A program made the position numbers and the translations under genes. DNA of 64,000 bases from Microbacterium sp. BH-3-3-3 (GTDB lineage: Bacteria > Actinomycetota > Actinomycetes > Actinomycetales > Microbacteriaceae). A model generated the notes under the pieces. It ran no database searches, was not told the origin of the DNA, and saw only the letters and a program-made list of their open reading frames with translations. This document shows positions 45,334 through 55,389 of this stretch, in pieces. Numbering within the stretch: position 1 is the first letter of the stretch; each line of letters begins with the position of its first letter. The DNA lies in the NCBI RefSeq assembly GCF_001792815.1, contig NZ_CP017674.1, positions 3,100,001-3,164,000 on the forward strand, in the 5' to 3' direction.

Positions 45334-46608
45334 TCACGAGCCCCATGCGAAGTGCGCGATCGTGAAGATCGCGAGGCCCGCGAGGGCGCCGACGATCGTG
45401 CCGTTCAAGCGGATGTACTGCAGGTCGCGACCGACCATGAGCTCGATCTTCTCGGTCGTCTCTTCGGCGTCCCACCGTTCGACGGTGTCGGTGATGATCG
45501 AGGCGATGTCGTGCCGGTAGCGTCCGACGACGAACACGGCGGCGTCGGTCACCCACCCGTCGACCCGTTTCTGCAGGGTCTCGTCGTGCTGCAGGCGGCT
45601 CCCGACCTCGGCGAGGGCGGCCGAGGCCCGGCGGCGCAGGGCGCTCTCGGGGTCGGCGAGGGCGCGCAGCAGTCCGCTCTTCGCGGTGTTCCAGGCATCG
45701 GCGGCGAGTTGACGCACGCGCGGGCTGTCGAACACCGAGGCCTTGGCTTCTTCGAGGCGCACCATGGTGGCGGGGTCGTGCTGCAGGTTGTCGGCGAGGC
45801 GGCGGAGGTAGCCGTCGATCGCCCCGCGAGCCTGGTGCCGCGGGTCGGCGCGCACGGCGTCGACGAACTGCACGGCCTCGCGGTAGACGGTGTCGTCGAC
45901 GAGTCGCGTGGCCATGCTCGGCACCCACGCCGGCATGCGGCGCGAGACGAGGCCGTCGAAGACCTCGCGGTTGTTGCCGAGCCACACGGCGATGTTGTCG
46001 AGAGCGAGGTCGACGGCGCCGTGGTGGGCGCCCGACCCGACGACGCGTTCGAGCCACCCGCCGATCGAGGGGCCCCAGTCGGGCGAGAGCAGGTGCTCGC
46101 GGGCGAGGTCTTCGATGAGCGTCTGAACGTCGTCGTCGCTCAGTGCCGCGAGCACGCTGGTCGCGAGCGTCGCGCCCTCGGCGGCGAGGCGGTCGGCGTG
46201 CGCGGGCTCGGCGAGCCAGGCTCCCGCGCGGGCGGCGAGCGGCGTGGACTCGAGCTTCGTGCGCACGACGTCGCCCTCGAGGAAGTTGGTCTCGACGAAC
46301 TCGCCGAGCTGCTTGCCGATCTCGTCTTTGCGTCGGGGGATGATCGCGGTGTGGGGGATGGGAAGGCCCAGCGGATGCCGGAACAGCGCCGTGACGGCGA
46401 ACCAGTCGGCCAGTGCACCGACCATTCCGCCCTCGGCCGCGGCGCGGACGTACTGCATCCACTCGATCTCGCGCTGCAGCGAGAACGAGATCGCGAAGAT
46501 GACCGCCATGCCCAGCAGCGCGCCGAGGGCGACGCCCTTCATCACGCGTAGCGCGCGGCGGCGTTCCTGGTCGGCCGGGCTGAGCAGGGTCGACGGGGTG
46601 CGGGCCAT
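45334..46608 (-). CDS. DUF445 membrane protein
   Basis: The protein has 424 residues from ATG 46608, sharing bases (TGATG) with the acyl-CoA dehydrogenase stop. An N-terminal helix (about 22-45) is followed by the DUF445 hallmark AAAEGGMVGALADWFAVTALFRHPLGLPIPHTAIIPRRKDEIG, then a long helical cytoplasmic region, and a C-terminal helix NGTIVGALAGLAIFTIAHF. Widespread and of unknown function; an envelope role is usually supposed. The neighbouring dehydrogenase is probably transcribed with it. Confidence 0.88.
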   Translation of the reverse strand: MARTPSTLLSPADQERRRALRVMKGVALGALLGMAVIFAISFSLQREIEWMQYVRAAAEGGMVGALADWFAVTALFRHPLGLPIPHTAIIPRRKDEIGKQLGEFVETNFLEGDVVRTKLESTPLAARAGAWLAEPAHADRLAAEGATLATSVLAALSDDDVQTLIEDLAREHLLSPDWGPSIGGWLERVVGSGAHHGAVDLALDNIAVWLGNNREVFDGLVSRRMPAWVPSMATRLVDDTVYREAVQFVDAVRADPRHQARGAIDGYLRRLADNLQHDPATMVRLEEAKASVFDSPRVRQLAADAWNTAKSGLLRALADPESALRRRASAALAEVGSRLQHDETLQKRVDGWVTDAAVFVVGRYRHDIASIITDTVERWDAEETTEKIELMVGRDLQYIRLNGTIVGALAGLAIFTIAHFAWGS

Positions 46609-47768
46609 CACGCGGTCACCGGCCCGAGCCAGGCCGAGGCGGCGGTGGAGTGCGCCGATTCGGGATCGGAGGGATGGAACATGCCGGCGAGGACGTCTCG
46701 GTAGAGGCGGCTCAGCTCGGTGCGCGAGAAGTACGCCGATCCGCCGGCGACGAGGACCGCATCGTCGACGACCGACTTGGCCATGGTGACGGCGCGGTGC
46801 TTGACGCCGGCCAGCAGTGAGAACCACCGGGCGCCGTGGTCGACCACCGCGTCGACGTCGGCGCTCAGGGCGGCGAGCTGCGGGGGCAGCGCCTCGTAGG
46901 CGATCGCCATTCCGGCGACGCGTCGACGGATGTCGGGGTCGTTCGCGTACGTCGTGCCCGTCTTCTTCGACCGCTTCGACGTCGCCGCCTCGACCGCGAG
47001 GTCGAGCGCGCGCCGGGCGATGCCCGTGTAGACCGATGCGAGCAGGATCTCGAAGACGGCGAAGATGCCGAAGACGAGGGCGTCGGGCTGCGGTCCGGGA
47101 TCGATGCGCCGCACGACGCGGTCGGCCGATGCGCGGGCGTGGCGCAGGTCGGTGGTGCGACTCTGCGTTCCGCGCATACCGAGGGTGTCCCAGTCGTCGC
47201 GGGTGACGACGGCCTCGTCACGGTCGAGGAAGGCGAACACCATCTTCGGCGCGTCGGGCGACGTGGTGTCGAGCCCGTGGACGCCCAGATGGGTCCACAC
47301 CGGCGAGAGCGAGGTGAAGATCTTCGTACCGGTGAAGGCGTACCCACCGTCACCGTCGGGGACGGCGTCGGTGTCGCTGCCGAAGAGCACCAGGTCGTTG
47401 CCGGCCTCGCTGATGCCGAAGGCGAACACCTCGCCCGCGGCGGCCCCGCGCTGGACGAACTCGAGGTCGTCGATCCCACGATCGCGCAGCACCTTCGCCA
47501 CCCCGGTCCACACCAGGTGCATGTTGATCGCGAGCGCGGTCGCCGGGGCGGCCCCCGCCAGGCGCTGCTGCAGCACCGACGCCTCGGCCAGGGTCAGTCC
47601 CGCGCCGCCGAGCTCCGCCGGCACCAGGATGCCGAGATACCCGGCCGCGCGCAGCTCGTCGAGGTCGTCGTGCGGAAAGGTGTTGTCGCGGTCGTGCACC
47701 ACGGCCCGCTCGCGGATGCGCGCGAGGAGGTCATCGGGCAGGTACTGCGCCGGATCGAACGGGGTCAT
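46608..47768 (-). CDS. Acyl-CoA dehydrogenase family protein
   Basis: The protein has 386 residues from ATG 47768; a start three codons earlier at ATG 47777 would give MDAM. The three-domain flavin fold is seen: a helical N-terminus (YLPDDLLARIRERAVVHDRDNTFPHDDLDELRAAGYLGILVP), GGAGLTLAEASVLQQRLAGAAPATALAINMHLVWTG, the beta domain with FAFGISEAGNDLVLF and FTGTKIFTSLSPVW, and a C-terminal helical region. The substrate is not predictable; acyl-CoA or a related thioester oxidation is expected. It overlaps the DUF445 start. Confidence 0.88.
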   Translation of the reverse strand: MTPFDPAQYLPDDLLARIRERAVVHDRDNTFPHDDLDELRAAGYLGILVPAELGGAGLTLAEASVLQQRLAGAAPATALAINMHLVWTGVAKVLRDRGIDDLEFVQRGAAAGEVFAFGISEAGNDLVLFGSDTDAVPDGDGGYAFTGTKIFTSLSPVWTHLGVHGLDTTSPDAPKMVFAFLDRDEAVVTRDDWDTLGMRGTQSRTTDLRHARASADRVVRRIDPGPQPDALVFGIFAVFEILLASVYTGIARRALDLAVEAATSKRSKKTGTTYANDPDIRRRVAGMAIAYEALPPQLAALSADVDAVVDHGARWFSLLAGVKHRAVTMAKSVVDDAVLVAGGSAYFSRTELSRLYRDVLAGMFHPSDPESAHSTAASAWLGPVTA

Positions 47769-47873
47769 GGCATCCATTCTGCTCGGGTGCGCCGACATCG
47801 CGGGCGGGGTGGCAGCGGGTGCCGAAAGCTGCAGCACGATCCGACGCCGCTCCGGCCGTCGTCGCCGGGGGTG

Positions 47874-48626
47874 TCACGCCAGCGCGGCGAGAAGGGCGGC
47901 GATCGCGGCCTCGGGGCGATCGCGGTGCGGCGAGTGCCCCGCCCCCGCGACGACCTCGAGGGTGATGACGGGGTTCTGCAGGACCTCGGCGGCCAGGTCG
48001 CCGGTGAAGATCGAGTGCACGGCGGGGTCGGCGCCGATGATGCGCGTCGGCACCACGAGGGCGGCGGCCTGCGCCCGTACGTCCCAGATGTCGTTCTGCG
48101 TGCTCGTCTGCTCGACGGCCCACCGGCTCGCGCGCCGCGTCGCCCGCGCCTTCAGCTCCACGTCGATCGGGTGCCAGGTGGGATGCGCCGCGCGCACGGC
48201 CTCTTCGCTCGGGTCGGCGAACGATTGCTCCTGACTCGCTCTGACGATCGCGCGGTCGTCGTCGGACAATCGGATCGCGGGGTCCACGAGCACGAGTCGA
48301 CGCGTCCACGAACGGTCGTTCGCGGCGGCGACCGTAGCGGCCGCCCCGCCGAGGGAATGCCCGACCACCGCGTCCCACGCGCCCCCGCCCGCAGGCACCG
48401 TGCCCGACAGGTCGGCCGCGTACGCGTCGATGCGGTAGTCGAGGGTGCGCGGGGCGTCACCGTGTCCGCGCAGATCGACGGCCACGGCGTGCCATCCCGC
48501 GTCGGCCAGCGCCGAGGCGTACCGCCACATCAGGGCGCCGTCGGAGCCGAGACCGTGCGCGAGCAGCACCCGCGGTCCGCGGGGATCGCCCCACGACAGG
48601 CGGGGCAGGGTGACGGGGGAGGTCAT
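47874..48626 (-). CDS. Alpha/beta hydrolase
   Basis: The protein has 250 residues from ATG 48626 (or ATG 48635 for MDAM). The hydrolase fold is clear: VLLAHGLGSDGALMWRYASALADAGWHAVAVDLRGHGDAPR with the oxyanion loop, nucleophile elbow VVGHSLGGAAAT (Ser in GHSLG), a late Asp in TRIIGADPAVHSIF, and the catalytic His in VVAGAGHSPHRDRPE. The substrate is unknown. A short repeated start sequence is shared with both flanking genes. Confidence 0.9.
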   Translation of the reverse strand: MTSPVTLPRLSWGDPRGPRVLLAHGLGSDGALMWRYASALADAGWHAVAVDLRGHGDAPRTLDYRIDAYAADLSGTVPAGGGAWDAVVGHSLGGAAATVAAANDRSWTRRLVLVDPAIRLSDDDRAIVRASQEQSFADPSEEAVRAAHPTWHPIDVELKARATRRASRWAVEQTSTQNDIWDVRAQAAALVVPTRIIGADPAVHSIFTGDLAAEVLQNPVITLEVVAGAGHSPHRDRPEAAIAALLAALA

Positions 48627-48753
48627 GGCATCCATTCTGCTCGTCGCTCGCGCTCGCCGGAGCGCGCGGAGACGCATGGCGTCAGGGGGAATCGATCGCG
48701 TCCGCGTGCACGCTTCGGCCCGGCATCGCGCGACGGCCCCCAGAATGGATGCC

Positions 48754-49158
48754 ATGATCTCGACCGAGATGGCCCTGGCCCTGCGCGAGGCGGGATTGGT
48801 GTGGCATCCCCGCTCCGGCGACCGTTTCCAGCTCGACGAGCCCGAGTTCGAGGCCGACGTCTTCACGGTCAGCGAGATGACCGTCGAACCCCGCGACTAT
48901 CCGACCGGGCGCATCCTCGCCTTCAACGGCACGACGGAGTGGGCTCTGGACTCCGTCGCCACCGAGGAAGCGCTGTGGCTGCCGTCGGAGTCGCAGCTGC
49001 GCGAGTTGCTTCGCGCGACCTTCCGGTCGCTGCGCCGGCTGTCGGACACCTACGAGGTCGAGATCTCGGTCGCGGGCGCCTCGCTCGTCTTCGACCACCC
49101 CGAGCCGGCCGACGCGTACGCGCTCGCCGTGTTGGAGCTGCTGCGGCGGACGCAGTGA
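48754..49158 (+). CDS. Conserved protein, often annotated CpaE-like in Microbacteriaceae
   Basis: The protein has 134 residues; start ATG 48754 or ATG 48745, which would give MDAM. The sequence is ISTEMALALREAGLVWHPRSGDRFQLDEPEFEADVFTVSEMTVE, then DYPTGRILAFNGTTEWALDSVATEEALWLPSESQLRELL, a pattern repeatedly seen in this family of small actinobacterial proteins. The pilus-assembly name used for relatives is not supported by any ATPase motif here. Function unknown. Divergent from the alpha/beta hydrolase. Confidence 0.7.
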   Translation: MISTEMALALREAGLVWHPRSGDRFQLDEPEFEADVFTVSEMTVEPRDYPTGRILAFNGTTEWALDSVATEEALWLPSESQLRELLRATFRSLRRLSDTYEVEISVAGASLVFDHPEPADAYALAVLELLRRTQ

Positions 49159-49210
49159 CGTCGGCGTAGCGACGTCTACGCGGGGGCGTTCGCGTGTGGG
49201 TGTCCGGGTA

Positions 49211-49343
49211 CGGGCGGCTGCGTGCGGGGCGAGCGGCATGCTTGCGGTTGGGTGCGGGCGGCTGCGTGTGGGGCGAGCGGAGGGTGAGGGACGAGCGGAG
49301 GGCGGGATGCCGGTGTCTCGCCCTCCCTTCGTCCCTCGCCCTC
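49211..49343. repeat. Repeats in the gene-free stretch 49159-49611
   Basis: This 453-base stretch holds no supportable gene. A 26-bp unit, starting CGGGCGGCTGCGTG, occurs twice (49211-49236 and 49255-49280) with one mismatch. It adjoins an imperfect inverted repeat of 25 bases (49280-49304 with 49319-49343; three mismatches). The rest is low-complexity GC-rich sequence. Confidence 0.6.
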
Positions 49344-49584
49344 CCTTCGTCCCACGACGGAGGCGGAGTCCGCACCGGGCGTGGGGGTTGCCCCGGCGGT
49401 GGGGCTGCTCGGCGGTGGGCTGCCCCGGCTGTCGGGTCAGCCCAGGCTGGGGACCTGCGCAGGCCGAGGACTCACCGCGTGTCCAGGAGCCTGCCTCGGC
49501 CGGGGAGACCGCACCGGCCGGGGAGCCCGCGCCGGATGCGTGGCCCGCGCGGGCAGGGTGAACGTGCGCCGGTGAGGGGGGGGA

Positions 49585-49608
49585 CGGATGCCGGGGATGC
49601 GGCATCCG
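49585..49608 (-). terminator. Short hairpin after the MFS gene
   Basis: CGGATGCC pairs with GGCATCCG (8 bp, 8-base loop) immediately beyond the stop of the MFS gene. There is no T-run, so termination is uncertain. The stem carries the same GGATGCC core as the hairpins at 29451 and 32721. Confidence 0.45.
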
Positions 49609-49611
49609 GGC

Positions 49612-50817
49612 TCAGGTGATGGTCTCTACGGGCTCGGTGTCGGGAATGGGGCTCGAGTCGCGGTGGCGCAGGTCGGGGAAGCCGCGCACGAACACCGCCG
49701 CGACGATGAACCCGGCGACGGCGAACGCGGCCGCGGCGACGTAGGCCCCCTGCGGGCCGATGCCGTCGACGAGGAAGCCGGCCACGGCCGAGCCCGCGGC
49801 GGCTCCGATGAGCTGCCCCGTGCTGATCCAGCCGTACGCCTCGGCGGTCTCGCTGAACCGCACGCTCGCCGAGGTCATCGCGAACATCACCGCGAGCGCC
49901 GGGGCGATGCCCGCGCCGGCGACGAGGAGCGTCGCGCCGATCCACCACGCGTTGAGCGAGAAGACGGTGAGCGAGAGTCCGAGCGCGACGATCGCGAAGC
50001 GACGGGCCATGGCCCAGGGACCGATGGGGATGTGGCCGAACGAGAGCCCGCCCGCGAGGCTGCCGACGGCGAAGACGGCGAGGATGAGTCCCGCCTCGAG
50101 GCCGCCGTGGTCGAACGTCGCCACGACACCCGCCTCGACCGCGGCGCAGGCGCCGATGAGCAGGAACCCCGTCGCCGTCGCGAGAACGACGGGCGGCTTG
50201 CCGAGCACCCGGCCGAGGCCGCGGCGGCTGCGCGGAATGCGCACGCGCCCGACCTCGGGGCTGAGGATGAACCAAGCACCGCCACCGAGCAGGATGACGA
50301 CGACGAGCAGCAGACCGGGGACGGTGCCGACCTGGGTCGCCACGAGGGTGATGAGCACGGGCGCGAGCACCCAGATGATCTCTTGCAGGGAGGCGTCGAG
50401 CGAGTACAGGGGAGTGAGCTGCTTCGACGGGACCATCTTGGGGTAGATGGTGCGGACGGCCGACTGCACCGGCGGAGTCGACAGGCCGGCGACCAGGCCC
50501 AGGACCATGTAGAGGGGCAGGGGCATCTCGATCAGGGCGAGCGTGGCGATGGCGGCGGCGCACACGAGGAGCGTCACCGAGAGCACCCGGCGCATGCCCC
50601 AGATGCCCATCCAGCGGCTCGTGACGGGACCGGCGACGGCCTGCCCGATGCTGGTCGCGGCGAGGACCAGGCCCGCGGCCCCATAGGAGCCGGTGACGTG
50701 CTCGATGTGCAGCAGAACGGCGAGGCTCGTCATGCCGTTGGGGAAACGCGCCGTCAACTGTGCGGCGATGATGCGACCCACGCCGGGGGTCTGGAGGAGT
50801 TCGCGGTAGCCGGCCAC
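49612..50817 (-). CDS. MFS transporter
   Basis: The protein has 401 residues and about 12 transmembrane helices. Typical MFS loops are seen: RWMGIWGMRRVLSVTLLVCAAAIATLA (motif A variant) between helices 2 and 3, and AVGSLAGGLSFGHIPIG in the second half. The central loop has EVGRVRIPRSRRGLGRVLGKPP. It is a proton-driven exporter or sugar transporter by family; the substrate is unknown. Monocistronic and divergent from the nrd operon, across a 409-base spacer. Confidence 0.88.
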   Translation of the reverse strand: MAGYRELLQTPGVGRIIAAQLTARFPNGMTSLAVLLHIEHVTGSYGAAGLVLAATSIGQAVAGPVTSRWMGIWGMRRVLSVTLLVCAAAIATLALIEMPLPLYMVLGLVAGLSTPPVQSAVRTIYPKMVPSKQLTPLYSLDASLQEIIWVLAPVLITLVATQVGTVPGLLLVVVILLGGGAWFILSPEVGRVRIPRSRRGLGRVLGKPPVVLATATGFLLIGACAAVEAGVVATFDHGGLEAGLILAVFAVGSLAGGLSFGHIPIGPWAMARRFAIVALGLSLTVFSLNAWWIGATLLVAGAGIAPALAVMFAMTSASVRFSETAEAYGWISTGQLIGAAAGSAVAGFLVDGIGPQGAYVAAAAFAVAGFIVAAVFVRGFPDLRHRDSSPIPDTEPVETIT

Positions 50818-51120
50818 CGCACAACGCTATCTCCCCCCTCCGACATCGGGGAACGGAGGTGTTCCGACCCCGGGCGACGAGGGGGAAGGGCCCACCGGGC
50901 GACACGCCCGCGACACGCCGGAGGGTGGATCGGCCGACCTGTGCAATGTCGGAACCCCTCGCTAGCGTCCGATCTGTGGACAAGTCGGCGCGCCGCTGTC
51001 AACAACCGCGGAATCGCGCCGGTCGAACGGCTTCGGAGAGGAGTGGGATCTGTGGATGAAATCGTGGACAACCTGTGTTGTACATGGGGAGAGACGGTGG
51101 AAAATCACACGGATGTAACT

Positions 51121-51167
51121 ACTACCCCTTGTGGTGACTTCCGATGTCGGTCCCCATATGTAGTATT
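51121..51167. promoter_or_regulatory. Candidate NrdR boxes upstream of nrdH
   Basis: The 409-base spacer 50818-51226 holds no gene. Within it, ACTACCCCTTGTGGT (51121) and CCCCATATGTAGTATT (51152) resemble degenerate NrdR boxes about three helical turns apart, 60-105 bases before nrdH. Sequence match is loose and NrdR itself is not encoded in the window. Confidence 0.3.
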
Positions 51168-51226
51168 GAGGTCCCGGCTAGCCCTGCTTGCTCGGACGAA
51201 GAATTTCCAGGGGAGAGAGAGACAAC

Positions 51227-51460
51227 ATGGCGATCACGGTCTACACCAAGCCGTCCTGCGTCCAGTGCACCGCGACCTACCGTGCGCTCGACTCGAAGGG
51301 CATCGAATACAACGTGCTCGACCTGTCGGAAGACCCGTCGGCACTCGAGCAGGTCAAGTCGCTCGGCTACCTGCAGGCCCCCGTCGTCATCACCGACGAG
51401 GACCACTGGTCGGGCTTCCGTCCCGACAAGATCGATGAGCTCGCCTCGCGCCTCGCTTGA
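51227..51460 (+). CDS. nrdH: NrdH glutaredoxin-like redox protein
   Basis: The protein has 77 residues from ATG 51227, following GGGGAGAGAGAGAC. It carries the redox motif CVQC near residue 11, and the C-terminal WSGFRPDKI typical of NrdH, the electron donor to class Ib ribonucleotide reductase. It is the first gene of nrdHIEF (28-base gap to nrdI). It acts with thioredoxin reductase in the cytoplasm. Confidence 0.95.
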   Translation: MAITVYTKPSCVQCTATYRALDSKGIEYNVLDLSEDPSALEQVKSLGYLQAPVVITDEDHWSGFRPDKIDELASRLA

Positions 51461-51488
51461 TCCCTCGACAGCCTCGACGACTCCCGTC

Positions 51489-51929
51489 ATGAGCGCTGTC
51501 CTGTCGGCGACCGAGGCTCCGCTGCTGGTCTACTTCTCGAGCGTGTCGGGCAACACCGCACGTTTCATCGAGAAGCTCGGCAAGCGGGCCGTGCGCATTC
51601 CGATGCGACCGATCGATCCGCCCCTCCACGTCGACGAACCCTTCGTGCTGGTCACTCCCACCTACGGCGGGGGTGCCGGTCGGGGCGTCGAGAAGGGCGC
51701 GGTCCCCAAGCAGGTCATCCGCTTCCTCAACGAGGAGCGGAACCGACGCAACATCCGCGGCGTCATCTCCGCGGGGAACACGAACTTCGGCGACGCATTC
51801 TGCCTCGCCGGCGACATCATCAGCCGCAAGTGCACCGTGCCGCACCTGTACCGGCTGGAAGTATTCGGCACGCCAGACGACGTCGAGCGCGTCACCCAGG
51901 GATTGGAACGATGGTGGAAGCTGAACTGA
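51489..51929 (+). CDS. nrdI: NrdI flavodoxin-like protein
   Basis: The protein has 146 residues from ATG 51489. The flavodoxin phosphate loop [18 protein letters not shown], the TPTYGGG loop and [19 protein letters not shown], which contacts flavin, identify NrdI. It supplies oxidant (superoxide or hydroperoxide) to assemble the manganese-tyrosyl radical cofactor of NrdF. Its stop overlaps nrdE by 19 bases. Confidence 0.95.
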   Translation: MSAVLSATEAPLLVYFSSVSGNTARFIEKLGKRAVRIPMRPIDPPLHVDEPFVLVTPTYGGGAGRGVEKGAVPKQVIRFLNEERNRRNIRGVISAGNTNFGDAFCLAGDIISRKCTVPHLYRLEVFGTPDDVERVTQGLERWWKLN

Positions 51930-54079
51930 CCGACGTGCACTTCAAGGCGGAATTCAAGACCGAGGCGCGTTTCGAGGGGCTGGATTACCACGCCCTGAAC
52001 GCGATGCTGAACCTGTACGACGCCGACGGCAACATCCAGTTCGACGCCGACAAGCGGGCGGCGCGCGAGTACTTCCTGCAGCACGTCAACCAGAACACCG
52101 TGTTCTTCCACTCGCTCAAGGAGCGCCTCGACTACCTCGTCGAGAAGGAGTACTACGAGCCGACCGTGCTCGCGAAGTACTCGATGGACTTCATCCAGGA
52201 GCTCAACGACCGCGCCTACGGCGCCAAGTTCCGCTTCGAGACCTTCCTCGGCGCGTTCAAGTACTACACGAGCTACACGCTCAAGACCTTCGACGGAAAG
52301 CGCTACCTCGAGCGCTTCGAGGACCGCGTCGTCATGACCGCCCTCGCCCTCGCCGACGGCGACCCGCGTCTCGCGGTGCAGTTGGTCGACGAGATCATCT
52401 CGGGACGCTTCCAGCCCGCCACCCCCACGTTCCTCAACGCCGGCAAGGCGCAGCGTGGCGAACTCGTCTCGTGCTTCCTGCTGCGCATCGAAGACAACAT
52501 GGAGTCGATCGCCCGCGGCATCAACTCCGCCCTGCAGCTGTCGAAGCGCGGCGGCGGCGTGGCCCTGCTGCTGTCGAACATCCGCGAGTCGGGTGCGCCG
52601 ATCAAGCAGATCGAGAACCAGTCCTCGGGCATCATCCCCGTGATGAAGCTCCTCGAAGACAGCTTCAGCTACGCCAACCAGCTCGGCGCCCGCCAGGGTG
52701 CCGGTGCGGTGTACCTCAACGCCCACCACCCCGACATCCTGCGCTTCCTCGACACCAAGCGTGAGAACGCCGACGAGAAGATCCGTATCAAGACGCTCTC
52801 GCTGGGTGTCGTCATCCCCGACATCACGTTCGAGCTCGCCAAGAACGGCGAAGACATGTACCTCTTCTCGCCGTACGACGTCGAGAAGGTCTACGGCAAG
52901 CCGTTCGGCGACATCTCGGTCACCGACAAGTACCGCGAGATGGTCGACGACCCGCGCATCAAGAAGACGAAGATCAACGCGCGCGAGTTCTTCCAGACCC
53001 TCGCCGAGATCCAGTTCGAGTCGGGCTACCCGTACATCATGTTCGAAGACACGGTGAACAAGGCGAACCCCATCGCCGGCCGCATCAACATGTCGAACCT
53101 GTGCTCCGAGATCCTGCAGGTCAACACCCCGACGACGTACAACGAAGACCTCTCGTACGACACCATCGGCAAGGACATCTCCTGCAACCTGGGCTCGATG
53201 AACATCGCCCTGGCGATGGACGGCGGCGACCTGGGCCTCACGGTCGAGACCGCGATCCGCGCCCTCACCGCCGTGAGCGTGCAGAGCCACATCGCCTCGG
53301 TGCGCTCGATCGAAGACGGCAACGACCGCTCGCACGCCATCGGCCTCGGCCAGATGAACCTGCACGGTTACCTCGCTCGTGAGCACGTGTACTACGGCTC
53401 CGAAGAGGGCATCGACTTCACGAACATCTACTTCTACACGGTGCTGTTCCACGCGCTGCGGGCGTCGAACCGCCTCGCCATCGAGCGTGGTGCGGCCTTC
53501 GACGGCTTCGAGAACTCGACGTACGCGTCGGGGGAGTTCTTCGACAAGTACACCGACCAGGTGTGGGTGCCGCAGACGGCGAAGGCGACCGAGCTGTTCG
53601 CGGGCGTGCAGATCCCCACGCAGGACGACTGGCGTGAGCTGAAGGCCTCGGTGCAGGCCCACGGCATCTACAACCAGAACCTGCAGGCCGTGCCGCCGAC
53701 CGGGTCGATCTCGTACATCAACAACTCCACGAGCTCGATCCACCCGATCGCCTCGAAGATCGAGATCCGCAAGGAAGGCAAGCTCGGTCGCGTCTACTAC
53801 CCGGCTCCGTTCATGACGAACGAGAACCTGGAGTACTACCAGGACGCCTACGAGATCGGCTACGAGAAGGTCATCGACACGTACGCCGCGGCCACGCAGC
53901 ACGTCGACCAGGGCCTGTCGCTGACGCTGTTCTTCAAGGACACCGTCACCACCCGCGACATCAACAAGGCCCAGATCTACGCGTGGCGCAAGGGCATCAA
54001 GACCATCTACTACATCCGTCTGCGTCAGCTGGCGCTCGAGGGCACCGACATGACCGAGTGCGTCTCGTGCATGCTCTGA
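51911..54079 (+). CDS. nrdE: Class Ib ribonucleotide reductase alpha subunit
   Basis: The protein has 722 residues from ATG 51911. It reduces ribonucleoside diphosphates with the radical passed from NrdF. The substrate and redox regions are seen: [20 protein letters not shown] with the redox Cys, the [14 protein letters not shown] segment, [10 protein letters not shown], the [10 protein letters not shown] segment, and the flexible C-terminal CVSCML pair that is re-reduced by NrdH. There is no N-terminal ATP cone, which fits class Ib. It overlaps nrdI and is followed by nrdF after 38 bases. Confidence 0.96.
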   Translation: MVEAELTDVHFKAEFKTEARFEGLDYHALNAMLNLYDADGNIQFDADKRAAREYFLQHVNQNTVFFHSLKERLDYLVEKEYYEPTVLAKYSMDFIQELNDRAYGAKFRFETFLGAFKYYTSYTLKTFDGKRYLERFEDRVVMTALALADGDPRLAVQLVDEIISGRFQPATPTFLNAGKAQRGELVSCFLLRIEDNMESIARGINSALQLSKRGGGVALLLSNIRESGAPIKQIENQSSGIIPVMKLLEDSFSYANQLGARQGAGAVYLNAHHPDILRFLDTKRENADEKIRIKTLSLGVVIPDITFELAKNGEDMYLFSPYDVEKVYGKPFGDISVTDKYREMVDDPRIKKTKINAREFFQTLAEIQFESGYPYIMFEDTVNKANPIAGRINMSNLCSEILQVNTPTTYNEDLSYDTIGKDISCNLGSMNIALAMDGGDLGLTVETAIRALTAVSVQSHIASVRSIEDGNDRSHAIGLGQMNLHGYLAREHVYYGSEEGIDFTNIYFYTVLFHALRASNRLAIERGAAFDGFENSTYASGEFFDKYTDQVWVPQTAKATELFAGVQIPTQDDWRELKASVQAHGIYNQNLQAVPPTGSISYINNSTSSIHPIASKIEIRKEGKLGRVYYPAPFMTNENLEYYQDAYEIGYEKVIDTYAAATQHVDQGLSLTLFFKDTVTTRDINKAQIYAWRKGIKTIYYIRLRQLALEGTDMTECVSCML

Positions 54080-54087
54080 GCCGCTGA

Positions 54088-55092
<1,005 letters not shown>

Positions 55093-55117
55093 GTCCCGGC
55101 ACACCCCGCATCACCAC

Positions 55118-55150
55118 GAAGCCCGCCCCGCGTCTCGCGAGGCGGGCTTC
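55118..55150 (+). terminator. Terminator of the nrd operon
   Basis: GAAGCCCGCC pairs with GGCGGGCTTC around the loop CCGCGTCTCGCGA, just 26 bases after nrdF. The T-tail is weak (GTCGTTCTC), as is usual in high-GC genomes. Confidence 0.65.
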
Positions 55151-55208
55151 GTCGTTCTCACCGCAACGACCGACGCCCCGACCTCCCGACGCTCGTACGC
55201 TGGACACC

Positions 55209-55373
55209 ATGGCCCACGACGACGAGCAGGAACAACGCGCACTGCGGTCGATCGAGGCCATCAACGCCGGCGCGAACATCGGCGACGAGGCCTTCCAGCT
55301 CGCGAACGAGTTCACCGACCGTCACACCGGTCGCATGACGGCCTGGTTGAAGCGCCGCTTGCACCGCTCCTGA
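55209..55373 (+). CDS. Small hypothetical protein (54 residues)
   Basis: ATG 55209 opens a 54-codon frame starting MAHDDEQEQRALRSIEAINAG and ending in the basic helix TGRMTAWLKRRLHRS. The product is helical, with an acidic N-terminus and a basic amphipathic C-terminus, and has no cysteines or membrane segment. Frame composition (third-position GC) fits coding. It lies between the nrd terminator and the convergent nucleoside hydrolase gene. Family not recognised; coding is likely, though only from composition. Confidence 0.6.
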   Translation: MAHDDEQEQRALRSIEAINAGANIGDEAFQLANEFTDRHTGRMTAWLKRRLHRS

Positions 55374-55389
55374 ACCGACGGCCGCAGCC

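Noticed and set aside
50818..51226. Riboswitch or replication origin (repeated TGTGGA motifs) before nrdH
   Set aside because: No cobalamin-type conserved core was found, the TGTGGA motifs are too few and irregular for DnaA boxes, and no origin genes are near.
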